Positions 10,470 to 20,125 of a stretch of DNA of 64,000 nt are shown one piece after another; position 1 is the stretch's first letter; every line of letters starts with the position of its first letter. The notes beneath the pieces were generated by a model. That model was not told the origin of the DNA. It saw only the letters and a program-made list of their open reading frames with translations, and did not search any database. The translations under genes were made by a program, and so were the position numbers. Source of the stretch: Sycobia sp. Sy_11 (lineage: Eukaryota > Arthropoda > Insecta > Hymenoptera > Epichrysomallidae); NCBI GenBank assembly GCA_018907035.1, contig JACCIC010000223.1, positions 682,001 to 746,000 of the forward strand. Reading direction: 5' to 3'.

Positions 10470-12224
10470 TGTGACGAAAGCCACAAGGCGTCGCGCCGAC
10501 TTGTCCAGGGAAAAAAGGACGACGCGCGCGCCATTCCAAAAAGAGGAAAACTTTAAGGCGCTCGCGCGTCGTTGCGCCTTGCGCTCGACACTGTCCCCTT
10601 CCCCCTTATCTCCCCGCTTCGCGGGCCACGCATGGCCGTCTGCTGATGGGACGGTGAGGTTAGGTCCTAACCTATGCCACTGCACGGATTGCACGGAGTG
10701 CCGAGAAGCACAAAAACATTGATATAATAAATAAGAGAGGGAAGTAAAGTTGATAATAAATGAGAAAGTGAATGTAAATGTAAATGATAAATAATAAAGG
10801 ACGAAAAAATAGAGAGGATAATATTCATAACGAATGTTAATAACGATAAAATAGAGAGGATAATGTTAATAACGAATGATGATAAAATAAGGATAAAAAT
10901 AATGAATGAAAAGGACAAAGTGAAGTAAAGATAACACAATAAATAAGAGATTTAAGTAAAGATAAAATAAATAATAAAGGACAAATATATGAATATTGAT
11001 AATAATGAATAGTGATAAAATAAATATAAAATAATAAATAAAAAAGACAAAGTGAAGTAAAGATAAAATGATAAAGAGAGTGAAGTAAACATAAAGTGAT
11101 AACTAAGAAAGACAAAGTGAAGAAAATTAAAATGAATAAAGGACAGGTGAAGTGATGATAGAGTGAATAATAAGAGAAAGTGAACAATGAACAAGAAAGA
11201 AAAAAAACAAAAGTGGTATCTGTAAATAAGTGTAAAAGTATAGTAGTTAAAATTAGTCAATTTACTATATCATCAAGGAATAATAACAAAATTACTAATA
11301 ATGAAGTTATCCGGGCGAGAAATGATAAAGCAACCATAAAGAATTTTCATAATATTATATGTACAAACAGCACATACAAAAGAAATTTTAATAAGTGATA
11401 ATGGAAATACAAATAAAATCAGTATATCTGAAAGACTGACCATAAATAATGATAAATTTTTTTGTGAATGTAAAACAATTGTGATGAATAAAAGAAAAAA
11501 ATATACGCCAATTGTACATATAAAAAAGAAGAAAAAACTAATGAAGCAAGTGTAAATAATTGTAAAACTACAAAAACCAAAACTTTGTTATATTTTCAAA
11601 ATAATTTTTTTCTTCTTTGCTCTTCTCGGAAATATCAAAAATAGTTTTTTTGTGTGGAACTTTATTTTAGAAAATCAAAAATTCGAAAGTGAAATTTTTT
11701 GAAAATTTTGAAAAATACAATTATTTAAAATTTCAAACTGACCAGAAAATAAATTATTTTCAGTTTTGTTTACTTTTACTGTGAGAATAAAAATTTTTTT
11801 ATTTTTTTTTTTTTCTTTATTCGCGTATAATTTTTGCGCTCTCGCTCTCGCTATCCATTGTCTTTTGACACTACAAAGTTTCATCATTTGCCAAATAAAT
11901 GTGTTTTGTTCTTTATTTTTTTTTTCTTTTTGCTGAATGAAAACAACGAATATTAAAAAATTTAATAATGAAAGTTAATTATTAAACATGTTATTTAATA
12001 AATTAAATAATAATTAATTAAATCTTGTCAAAAAAAAAAATTAATAAAATTTTGTTGAATAACAATTAATTAAATTTTATTCGATAATAATTAATTCAAA
12101 TACAATAACAATTTAATTGGATAACAATTAAATAACAATTAAAATTTTTTTTCCTTGATTTCTTTTCTTTTTTCATGTTAAAACCTACGAATTTTTTTGT
12201 TGGGTGTTCTGTCTTATCGTAACA
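10470..12224 (+). repeat. Candidate LTR/leader of gypsy-1 class
   Basis: Begins TGTGACG right after a polypurine tract and may end at CGTAACA (12218-12224), which would give roughly matching termini. The first about 250 bases are GC-rich; the rest is A-rich. The boundary is inferential: no second copy in the same orientation is present, and sequence after 12224 matches the leader of gypsy-2 in inverted orientation. Confidence 0.4.
10725..11560 (+). repeat. A/G-rich, C-poor strand-asymmetric tract
   Basis: About 840 bases made of imperfect GAAGTAAAGATAAAATAA-type units, nearly devoid of cytosine on this strand. A similar composition (AGAGTGAAGCGAATAA, GAAAAGAGAGTGAAG) occurs in the gypsy-3 leader near 21420-21470. 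Long minus-strand open frames here are Leu/Phe/Ser/Tyr-only translations of the tract and are not genes. Confidence 0.7.
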
Positions 12225-12480
12225 ATCCTTAAATGAGCATCGCTCAACGAGTTAGTTACTGGCATTATTTAATTCATTAACTAATTGAATGCTTATTAAT
12301 TAAGTAACTAATTAATAAATTCTCTCTTTCCAAAATTTTTTTTGTTTTAAAGTAGTTAATTGGTTGTTTAATTATTTTTTGTTGTTTCTGCTGTTTTTCA
12401 AATTGCTGTAGTATTATCGAGAAATTTGTCGTGCATCCAGTTAATTAATTAATTTTATAATTTATTTTCTAGGATTTTTA
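11940..12480 (+). repeat. Leader segment, inverted partner of 15985-16560
   Basis: Contains AGCATCGCTCAACGAGTTAG and downstream blocks that match, as reverse complement, the region just upstream of gypsy-2 gag (CCGTTGAGCGATGCTCG at 16260-16276). About 500 bp of homology was traced by eye on both sides of the CGTAACA/TGTTACG point. It appears to be a truncated 5' end (LTR end plus leader) of a gypsy-2-like element in plus orientation. Confidence 0.55.
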
Positions 12481-13130
12481 GTAGTTATAGGCAAATTATA
12501 TTAGATAAGACAGATCATATGTTGATGTAGACTGTATAATGATGCGTTATAGACCATAGTGCTGCCACCTGATGGACTTCTTAGTACTACGATTTGTTGT
12601 TATCTATTAGCTTAAACCTTTACACTTCTATAACTGTCTATAATTATTGATACTACTTTTTATCTTCACATATTTCGTCACTGGTTTGGAGTTCAACATA
12701 GTCTTTATGCTCCATGTTCTGTTTTTGGGGACGGTTTACGCAGTGATAATAAGGGGAGATCGCACTCGTTGATCACGTCGGTACTCCGTTCGTGCGATAT
12801 TCCAGATGTTGGTTTTCGAGCTCGTGCGATCGAGAAAGAAAAGACGTTCAGTAGGGGGGACGCCAAAACAATAGATGCAATAAAAGGGATTTTTCAAACG
12901 AATGAATATTTTGTAGTTTGGTGTAAACCATATATTTGAAACAAACTATTCAAATAAACAATTAAGTTTATTTGAATAGCAAACATATATTTATTACATC
13001 ACACTAAATAAATTATTGAAAAGTAGTAAATATTTCTTGAATTTTACTAAACGGAACTATATATGCATAAAATCAAATAAATAAATATTTGAAAAACTAT
13101 ATATACGGAGGTATTATACGCGAACATCAG
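12481..13130. other. No gene recognised
   Basis: Mixed-composition sequence between two gypsy fragments. It includes a GC-richer patch at about 12720-12890 and AT-rich remainder. No TIR, LTR boundary or coding motif was identified. Confidence 0.4.
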
Positions 13131-13684
13131 CTAGGCGATATGCGCATCCCATGTATTATGAGACTTCTCAATGAAGACGATTATCGCTGTCTTCAGAATC
13201 ATATTGACCCTCTCTACCGGATTGGCTTGAGCTTGATGAGGAGGTATCGTTGAATGTTCCACCCCAAGCTCCACAAGTAATTTCTCGATGATCTTATTAC
13301 AAAATTCGGTGCCATTATCCGATAGGAATACTGCGGGCGTATCAAAGCGTAAGAATACGCGATCTTTCAACTCGCGGCGATTCGTTTGCGCATTCGCCTT
13401 TCGAATAGGGATGTACTTTATCCAGTGAGTGAATGGATCCATGAAGACGAGTAAGTACTCGTATCCTTGGCTAGATCGTGGAAATTGACCCATCACGTCT
13501 CCAGCTGCTATTGCCTAACGGCGGGTGACCGTTCGATGGCCCATCAGGCCAGCTGGTGTAGCCTGCTGTACCTTACATTGCTGGCACACGGTGCAGTCAC
13601 GGACAAATTGTGTTACATCTTTTTGCAATGAAGGTTAGTAATATGATCGTGCAATACGGTCATACGTGGCGAGTCGAGCGCCAG
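13131..13684 (-). pseudogene. Ty3/gypsy integrase (gypsy-2), DDE triad present
   Basis: One minus frame holds the zinc-finger end (YDRIARSYY, then CTVCQQC), the GLMGHRTV linker and the core. It is interrupted by a TAA after ARSYY and a TAG just before AIAAGD; both lie where a Trp would be usual. The first Asp is in AAGDVMG, the second in LSDNGTEF, and Glu follows 35 residues later in NPVERVN, so the triad is intact. The frame ends after WDAHIA, so the C-terminal DNA-binding part is missing. Confidence 0.85.
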
Positions 13685-14027
13685 ATCCAGGAAAGGGTTG
13701 AACTAGACGACCGAGCGTAGATGCAATCTGCAAGCCGATTGCTCCAAGAGCTGTACGAGCAGCCCCTGCATCGAGCAGTGCATGGATGCGAAACTCGCCT
13801 ATGCCCACCTGTACCCACCATCGTGAATACCGATCGCGGTCGACACTTGTGGCTGAGTCAGCGGAGTCATGGTCGTGATGCTCCTCCTTTACAGACAGGA
13901 GGTGGCAATCATCATTACTCTGTGTCCTTACAGCTGCCTGCTGATCTTCAGAGGTCTCACGGAGCGTAGGGGCGAGTTTCGCCTCAATTATTCGCCCTTT
14001 TTCGTATTTCCCGAACACTCGGGACAA
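13685..14027 (-). pseudogene. Retropepsin fragment fused to integrase (gypsy-2)
   Basis: The minus frame contains VQVGIGEFRIHALLDAGA. Asp86 of this frame is the catalytic position but the triad reads DAG rather than DTG/DSG. After about 25 further residues the sequence changes without a frame break into the integrase zinc-finger segment (TYDRIARSYY). The flap-end ILGM strand of the protease is missing. This shows a deletion whose ends preserved the frame. Confidence 0.75.
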
Positions 14028-14239
14028 CTACGTAGGGTATGGCCTGGCCAACTACAACCCCAGCATAAGAACTGCGGATCAGGACCTGCTGTCCGACCTT
14101 TTTTCTTGTCGCTGAGGGGCTTGCGCACGAGCTTTCCCCTGAAGGATGGCTTCATCTCCAACTTAGGTGAGGTCGACGCTCCGGTCTTCCATGGGCGCGG
14201 CGACCTCGGGCGTGAGTCGCGACTGCTTCTCTTTGTCAT
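13988..14239 (-). pseudogene. Gag nucleocapsid knuckle (gypsy-2)
   Basis: A basic, Pro/Ser/Arg-rich stretch is followed by CWGCSWPGHTLRSC, a full CX2CX4HX4C zinc knuckle, then PECSGN. Zinc knuckles bind genomic RNA for packaging. The frame overlaps the start of the protease frame, as is usual at gag/pol junctions. Confidence 0.75.
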
Positions 14240-14416
14240 AAGAGCTGCGATACATGGCGCCTCTAAATCAGGTGAGGTGGCTCAAAAGCCGGCCTCTTGT
14301 AAAACTTCTTGCACTAAAGCTTTAACATCAGACGGCTTCACAAACACGGCCGCAATCTTTGGCTTCGGGCGCGTCTGAGACGTGCCTTCCGCATGAAAAA
14401 CCACTTCGGGCATTAT

Positions 14417-15861
14417 TCAGTCCTCGGGTGACGGAGGTGGCTTATAGTTGCGCTCCGCATCGAGGACGCATTCAGTCTCTCGAGCGAGCTCAATTAGCCG
14501 ATTTATGCTCTTAATCTTCTCCCGCGGAACTAACTTCTGTATCTCCGGGAGTATATTACGGTAGAGAAGAGCGAGCTGTTTGTCGTCCGACCATGGTTCT
14601 TCGAACTGATTTAGGATCGTCAACAAACAGAACACGTAGTCACGCGTTGGCTCGCGTTTGGCCTATGTACGCCGCTGAGCTTCGCTAATCAGCTCAGCTT
14701 GGAAGCATCGATCGATGCCGTAGCAGCTCCGGGCTGCATGCCAGAACTCTTCCAAAATAGACGGTACCTATGTAGGGCGACACCGTCGAGGACCTCCGTC
14801 ATTGCATGGAACATATCCTCGTACATGAGCGGCGTCAATCTACGACATTCCGCGATCTTCTGTAGAAATTCCTCCATGCTTTTTCCCTTGGCACCATTGA
14901 ATCGGATTTTCCATTGACGCACGCTTTTACCAATGTCCGTGCGCTGGGCCAAGGTGCTTGATAGCGTTAATCACGTTGTATTCGCGGGCGAGCTTATTAC
15001 ATCTCGATCCATGTGATGCCCCCCCATCTAGGCCCTTGGTACCGAGGGTGGCAAGGAGCCGAAAACGTAGGCTCGCCGGTCAACCCTGAGAATCTATAGC
15101 TGTTAGAGTCTGTCATTTTCCAAGTATTGAAGGTCATACGTGCCTTGGAAGGTGACACGGTGGCGTCCCGGTGTTTTCTGCAGCTGTTGTTGAATGCTAG
15201 CCAACGTAGCATGTATTTCATTTTGCCTCTGCTGCAGATCTTTGGCAGTGCTGTTCTGTTGTAGCATCCAAGTTTGTAACATATTCTGTAGGTTGTGTTA
15301 TCGATGACTAATTGCTATATTGTTTTCGGGTTCGGCAGACTGAGGCTCAACTGCTGCACATGTATCGGGACACGTAGCTACGCTCGTGATGGCTGTCTGA
15401 ATTGGCGATTCGTTAGCTGTGCTCCATGCGAGCGGTTCATGCCTGTTGATCTCTGCCAAATGGAAATCGATCAGGTTGTGCATTTGCTGATCGGAAGCTG
15501 TTGTGCTACGTCTTTGGCCGGTGCTCGGATTAACTTCCCGAGCCTGCTCAGTGTCAGCTGATTCATCAGCTTGTTCTCCATTTTATTTAAAATATATGTC
15601 TTCGTTGCGTCACGCATTGCCGAGGATACAACAATTTTTAGCAGATTTTTATCTCTGCGCGCGCGTGTTTTTACGGTATCATCCCCACACTCGCATTCCA
15701 CAAAGTCTTCCGGGCTATAATTTGTCTGCGATATAGCCTGACAGCCCTTTGAAATGGGGAACCATTATTTTGTAATTCTAACTCTGTTGTAATGATATTT
15801 GTCTCGCCCTCGCATAGGCTTTGGAGCCAGTCATTAAAATCGTTTGGAGGATTTGCCATCC
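14417..15861 (-). pseudogene. Gag matrix/capsid region, broken (gypsy-2)
   Basis: Begins near MANPPNDF (about 15861). Open pieces at 15671-15898, 15471-15701, 14689-14952 and 14417-14635 in shifted frames include VRQWKIRFNGAKGKSMEEFL and a C-terminal IKSINRLIELARETE helix. These resemble the retrotransposon gag capsid fold and the corresponding region of gypsy-3 and gypsy-4 (KETRTGQLL...QW...F). Several frameshifts are present. Confidence 0.65.
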
Positions 15862-15984
15862 TGTTTTTATTTAATTGACGGGTAATTGACGAGACCAATG
15901 AACAAAAAAAACAACGCGAGAAAAAGAAAACAGAACGGCAAACAAAAATTCCTGTTCTTTATTTATAAATAAAAAAAGAGACGA

Positions 15985-16560
15985 GAAATTTGAAATCAAT
16001 TAATTAAAATTGTTAAATAAATTGCAAAATTAATTAATCCACTAGATGAACAACAAATTTCGCGGTCGTACTCCAGCAATGGGTAAAACAGTGAAACAAT
16101 AGAAATCGTAGAAATATAAATTTCTAGAAATTTTAGAATAGAAAAACAAATTTGAGAGAATTTATTAATTAATTAATTAATTAATTAACAAATATTAAAT
16201 TATTCAATGAGTTAAATAATTAATATAATCTAATGAATTAAATAATGTCTGTAACTAACCCGTTGAGCGATGCTCGTGTGATGATTGTTACGGCGAGATA
16301 GAAGAACAGAGACGAGATAATAAAAAAAGAAAGGAAAACCAAAAAGAACAACATAAAAAAGTTATTTAATTGTTATTTGTTTAAATTTTCATTACTTATT
16401 AACGAACTAAATACAATCAATTCTTTCTTAACCCGATTGAATTGATTGTTAATCAACAAAATTTTAATAATTATTGTTTGATAGTATTTAATTAATTATT
16501 ATTCACTTTAATAATTAACATCTTATTTATCATAATTATCTCGCAATTGTTAGTTTCAGT
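15985..16560 (-). repeat. Gypsy-2 5' leader/LTR end
   Basis: On the minus strand this ends an LTR-like stretch at CGTAACA (16292 to 16286) and continues as an AT-rich leader to gag at 15861. It is the inverted partner of 11940-12480. A short (ATTA)n tract lies at about 16163-16190. Confidence 0.5.
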
Positions 16561-16915
16561 TGTATTTGTATATTCTATAATTTAATTTAAATTCACATTC
16601 AAGACCAGATAGGCTTCTATCTAAACCACAAAGATTTCTTATTATGCGATTATTCTAATGATGATTCTTTATGACGCATGTGCCATGTCACAGCGACTCT
16701 TTAATAATGGGCGCCAGCTACAGTTACGCGGAGTGTAGCCCTCAGGTATTTAAACGATTTACACGCGGCTCAATCAGTAGACGCTGAACATTCCTAGCAG
16801 GTTCCACATGGCTGAGCTATTCGTTAATTGAGGGACTAAACAACGGAGGAGAATATACGAGAGGGGCTTACTCGGTAGCGCCATGGTCAATTTACTTAGA
16901 CCATGTAAATTGTCT
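16561..16915. other. No gene recognised
   Basis: Transitional sequence between the gypsy-2 leader and the gypsy-3 5' LTR. The first about 60-70 bases of that LTR (as judged from its 3' partner) are not recognisable here, so the LTR is 5' truncated or diverged. Confidence 0.4.
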
Positions 16916-17837
16916 ATCGGGATTACCATGTCTGCGAACCGCGAGATTGCGTGGAGTTCGATCGCAAAACGGAGCGACGATGAGCATAGGATCACTCTTT
17001 CTTATTCCTGCGCATTCGGTCACGGAGAATGTAGTACCGTACAGCACCACGTTATAACCTAAAACCATAGCCCCGGACACTGAGAGGCCAGCTCGCTCGA
17101 CTTTTCCGATCCACCACATTTCAGCACCAAGTACAGGCAAGAAGGCTCTTGCCACCCATCGTGCAGCCCGAGACGTATTCACGTCTCCCTGGCCGTCGAG
17201 GACATCCTCGGCATCGCCGCACTCGAGTCGGAAAGAGGTCGAGAGACGCAACCAGAACCGACGCCGTCGACGAGCGAACGTGCATGAGAGAAAGAGCGAA
17301 CCGCTCAAAACGAACGAGCGAGAGGGAGAGAGGAAGGGCGAAAAAGACAGCTGCAGCTTCCTCATGGTAAGTAGTGTTGCCTTATTTATATTGTTATTGT
17401 GTGTCGCTATTCAGGCTGCCTTCGCCCACCGTCGCTTGCATTGTTATAAAATTTGCGAAGTCCGTGATTCGCGTAAACGACTGTTCTCGTCATAATTGTT
17501 CCCTCGCGTGTCCGTTTCCGTATCATTTCAATGTTCCCGTCTAAGTCTGTATCGTCCCGCATTATATTAAAGCTTTCCCACGCGTCGCTGAACCTGCAAG
17601 AACTGGGTAGCCCGCGAGCTACCGTATCATATTGTAAGGCGCTTTAGTATTGTTAAGAAATACATTGATAATATTGTTATTTGCCCCAAGTTATTCTTTC
17701 CGTGTTCCCCCTGTTCCCCGTTTCATCCGGAGCTAGCGTGTGTGCGCAATCAAGCACATACATACACATACAGGCAGATACGGCTACGTGAGTAAGCCGC
17801 TATACACGATATGTGTAATGCCAAAACTGACGTTCCA
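16916..17837 (+). repeat. Gypsy-3 5' LTR
   Basis: Collinear with 30552-31559: shared blocks include GGACACTGAGAGGCCAG, GTCTCCCTGGCCGTCGAG, TGTCGCTATTCAG, TGCCTTCGCCCACCGT and GCTAGCGTGTGTGCGCAAT. It ends CGTTCCA just before a PBS-like sequence. Short ORFs across it on both strands are by-products of GC content. Confidence 0.85.
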
Positions 17838-17839
17838 AA

Positions 17840-17857
17840 TGGAGCCCAACGTGGGCC
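17840..17857 (+). other. Primer-binding site of gypsy-3
   Basis: TGGAGCCCAACGTGGGCC begins two bases after the LTR end, the standard PBS position, and has the TGG start expected from a tRNA CCA tail. A similar TGGCGCC... site follows the LTR at 45503. The specific tRNA is not determined. Confidence 0.65.
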
Positions 17858-18952
17858 CAGTGACGCGAAAATATATATGTTCAGTATATAAAATCCCCTG
17901 TTCGCGTTTGCTTCCGGATAAACGCGTAAAATTCGAGAGAAGTAGCTGCAAACAGTCGCGTGCACGTGCAATACCGTGCTGCACAAACGAGCGGCCATCT
18001 CGGGTTATTTGCGCAGTAATCAGCACAGTAAACTAGCAATAGGCTACTGGCAGCAGCAGCCAGATCATAGCAACCAACATTGTGTTGTGCTATACACCGT
18101 TTATTTATTATAATGCCATGATCCCCTTTTTCTCATATTATTCATGAATTTAATAGCCTTATCGTTTCGTTCTTATTTTTCATTTTACACACTACTGCAT
18201 AGAGGCAAGCTGATATTAAAGCGACAAAAATGTATTCCATTCTATGTATCCATGACCCATCAGAATATTCACTATTATTTATATTGTTGACAAGATACTC
18301 AGCAAGAAATATTGAAACTCTCTCAATGTCAAAGGTAAAGAGAGAAAGTAGCTAGTGATGATACCTGGAAACAATTATCGGCGTTTACCTTAGACCCCTG
18401 GAATTTCTCCAAGCACAAACAGTGTCTTAGGATAATAAATAATATATATAATTTTATGAATGTAATTTATATCATAGACATCTAACTATGTATATGAAAT
18501 GTTATAATAATATATATAAATTTTCATATCTACTTCTCCACATGTATGTTGTCCTTTATATTTATATATTTTATTAAGTTTGCATCGACTCTTTTTTTAC
18601 ACCCATATCGTTCAGACCCTTTGAGAGGACTAATCTCCTCTGTAGCTGTTAGATATAAATATATAAAATATACTACATCTAGATATAAATATATAAAATA
18701 TACTGCATCTCCCGTTTCAGCTTCGCCCGAGATAATAATTTAACCGATTTCATAAACAATTCAGTAATATCTAAGTAAAAATTACTCTTATATATACGCA
18801 TCTATATTTCTATAAATAATTGACCGTAATTTACCTATCGTCGCTTCTGTACAAAGAGCTGCTTCAATGTAGCGTCCACTTCAAACAGTTAATATTTTGC
18901 CGACCATTTTATACAATACATATATAAGCATATTAAATATGGCCCGGTATAA

Positions 18953-19165
18953 GTCGTTCGGAAAGACCTAGATATCGTACTTTACCATCCCAATACGAAT
19001 CTTTCCATAGAATTTGATTTCCTCATACCTGGATCTCGTTTTCCATCAACTAAATACAATATTCCCCGTAGAAATCGCCCAGAGACACCTGGACATCGCA
19101 TTCAAACACACAACTGCGTATAGAAATCGTCTTGAGGCACCAGAATATCATAATCAACCGCCCGT
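18953..19165 (+). repeat. Degenerate short tandem repeat in the leader
   Basis: Three to four copies of a roughly 50-70-base unit with a core like TAGAAATCGCCCAGAGACAC then CTGGACATCGCATT. Examples start near 18953, 19000, 19068 and 19119. Confidence 0.4.
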
Positions 19166-19237
19166 ACACGCCAATACAATATTACTCAGTATAAACCGTA
19201 TTTAAAATATGTAAATATAACATGTACAATATAATAC

Positions 19238-19270
19238 ATATACAATATATATATATATATATATATATAC
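19238..19270. repeat. (TA)n microsatellite
   Basis: A short pure TA tract within the gypsy-3 leader. Confidence 0.9.
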
Positions 19271-19647
19271 TTTATATGTTTCCGTTTTTTCAGTTAAATA
19301 ATTATTGTGAATATTTTCATAGTGATGTTAACTGAAATTCAAGCAAAATGTTGGTATTCCCATAGCATATTTTTTAAATAGGCGATGGATATTGCCTTTT
19401 TATGCAGAAGTGGCGATATATTTCATTTATATATACATAGTTTCGAGGTTGTTGGTAAAGAATCCTATTTTGCCATTATTTCTTTTGTTCGAACTAAAAA
19501 AAACATAGTCTCTTGTCACAATTCTGAAGTTAATAGAATGTATAAAAATAAAAATATAATTTGTCGTTACAAACTATATTCAGTATGATTTGGCATACAG
19601 AACCATTTTATAAGAGAAGGAGAAAGAAAGACAACGATATAGTGACA

Positions 19648-19692
19648 GAGAGAGAGAGAGAGAGAGCGAGAGAGCGAGAGAGCGAGAGAGAT
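19648..19692 (+). repeat. (GA)n/(GAGAGC)n microsatellite
   Basis: GAGAGAGA tract with regular GAGAGC interruptions. Confidence 0.95.
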
Positions 19693-19959
19693 TTTCCCAC
19701 GTAAAAGAAAATAAAATTTACAAAAATCGAAAGATATCCATAAGGAGTGAGAGTAGTGTCAGATTAACCTAAAGAACAAAAAAGGTAATACCGACTAACG
19801 TCACACCTTCTTTAGGATATGAATACCAAATTTGGATTAATACTGGTATTAATACTTTAAGCCGACTACATTGAGTTGATGTTCGTGATTCAAGACGCCA
19901 CCTAGTGGCCGCTGGTGAAACTGACCGCTAAAACTGTTAACTTAATTTATTATTAAAAG

Positions 19960-20125
19960 TAAAATGATTTTCAAGAAAAAACATAGCCTATGTCCTTCCC
20001 AAGACAATATAGAATCGATACGTCAAATTTCAGAGCAATCGGTTAACAATTTTTTTCGGTTATCGCGTACAAACAAAAACCCGCTTTGTCTTTATAAATT
20101 AGTAAGATATGATATGGTATGGTAT
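19960..20125 (+). mobile_element. RTE-like non-LTR 3' tail
   Basis: The order CATAGCCTATGTCCTTCCC, then TCAAATTTCAGAGCAATCGG, then CGCGTACAAACAAAAACCC, ending in TATAAATTAGTAAGAT and a GATATGGTATGGTATG simple repeat, is the layout of RTE-clade LINE (and derived SINE) 3' ends in animals. No RT or endonuclease coding is attached, so it is a 5'-truncated copy or a SINE. Assigned by pattern only. Confidence 0.5.

Larger units (their letters stand above)
13131..15900 (-). mobile_element. Gypsy-2: minus-strand Ty3/gypsy with RT deleted
   Basis: Reading right to left: gag start near 15860, gag capsid region, one CCHC knuckle, protease, then integrase directly, ending inside the integrase core at 13131. 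The protease-to-integrase join near 13685 removes reverse transcriptase and RNase H entirely. The 3' LTR and integrase C-terminus are missing. The 5' leader lies at 15900-16286. Confidence 0.8.

Noticed and set aside
10837..11260. Two overlapping minus-strand open frames of 100-116 codons rich in Leu, Phe, Ser, Tyr, Ile
   Set aside because: They are translations of the A/G-rich simple-sequence tract; low complexity and hydrophobicity follow from base composition.
19798..19808. CGTCACA as the possible outer end of the gypsy-2 5' LTR on the minus strand
   Set aside because: It would place the gypsy-2 LTR across the plus-oriented gypsy-3 LTR and leader; no supporting homology was seen.
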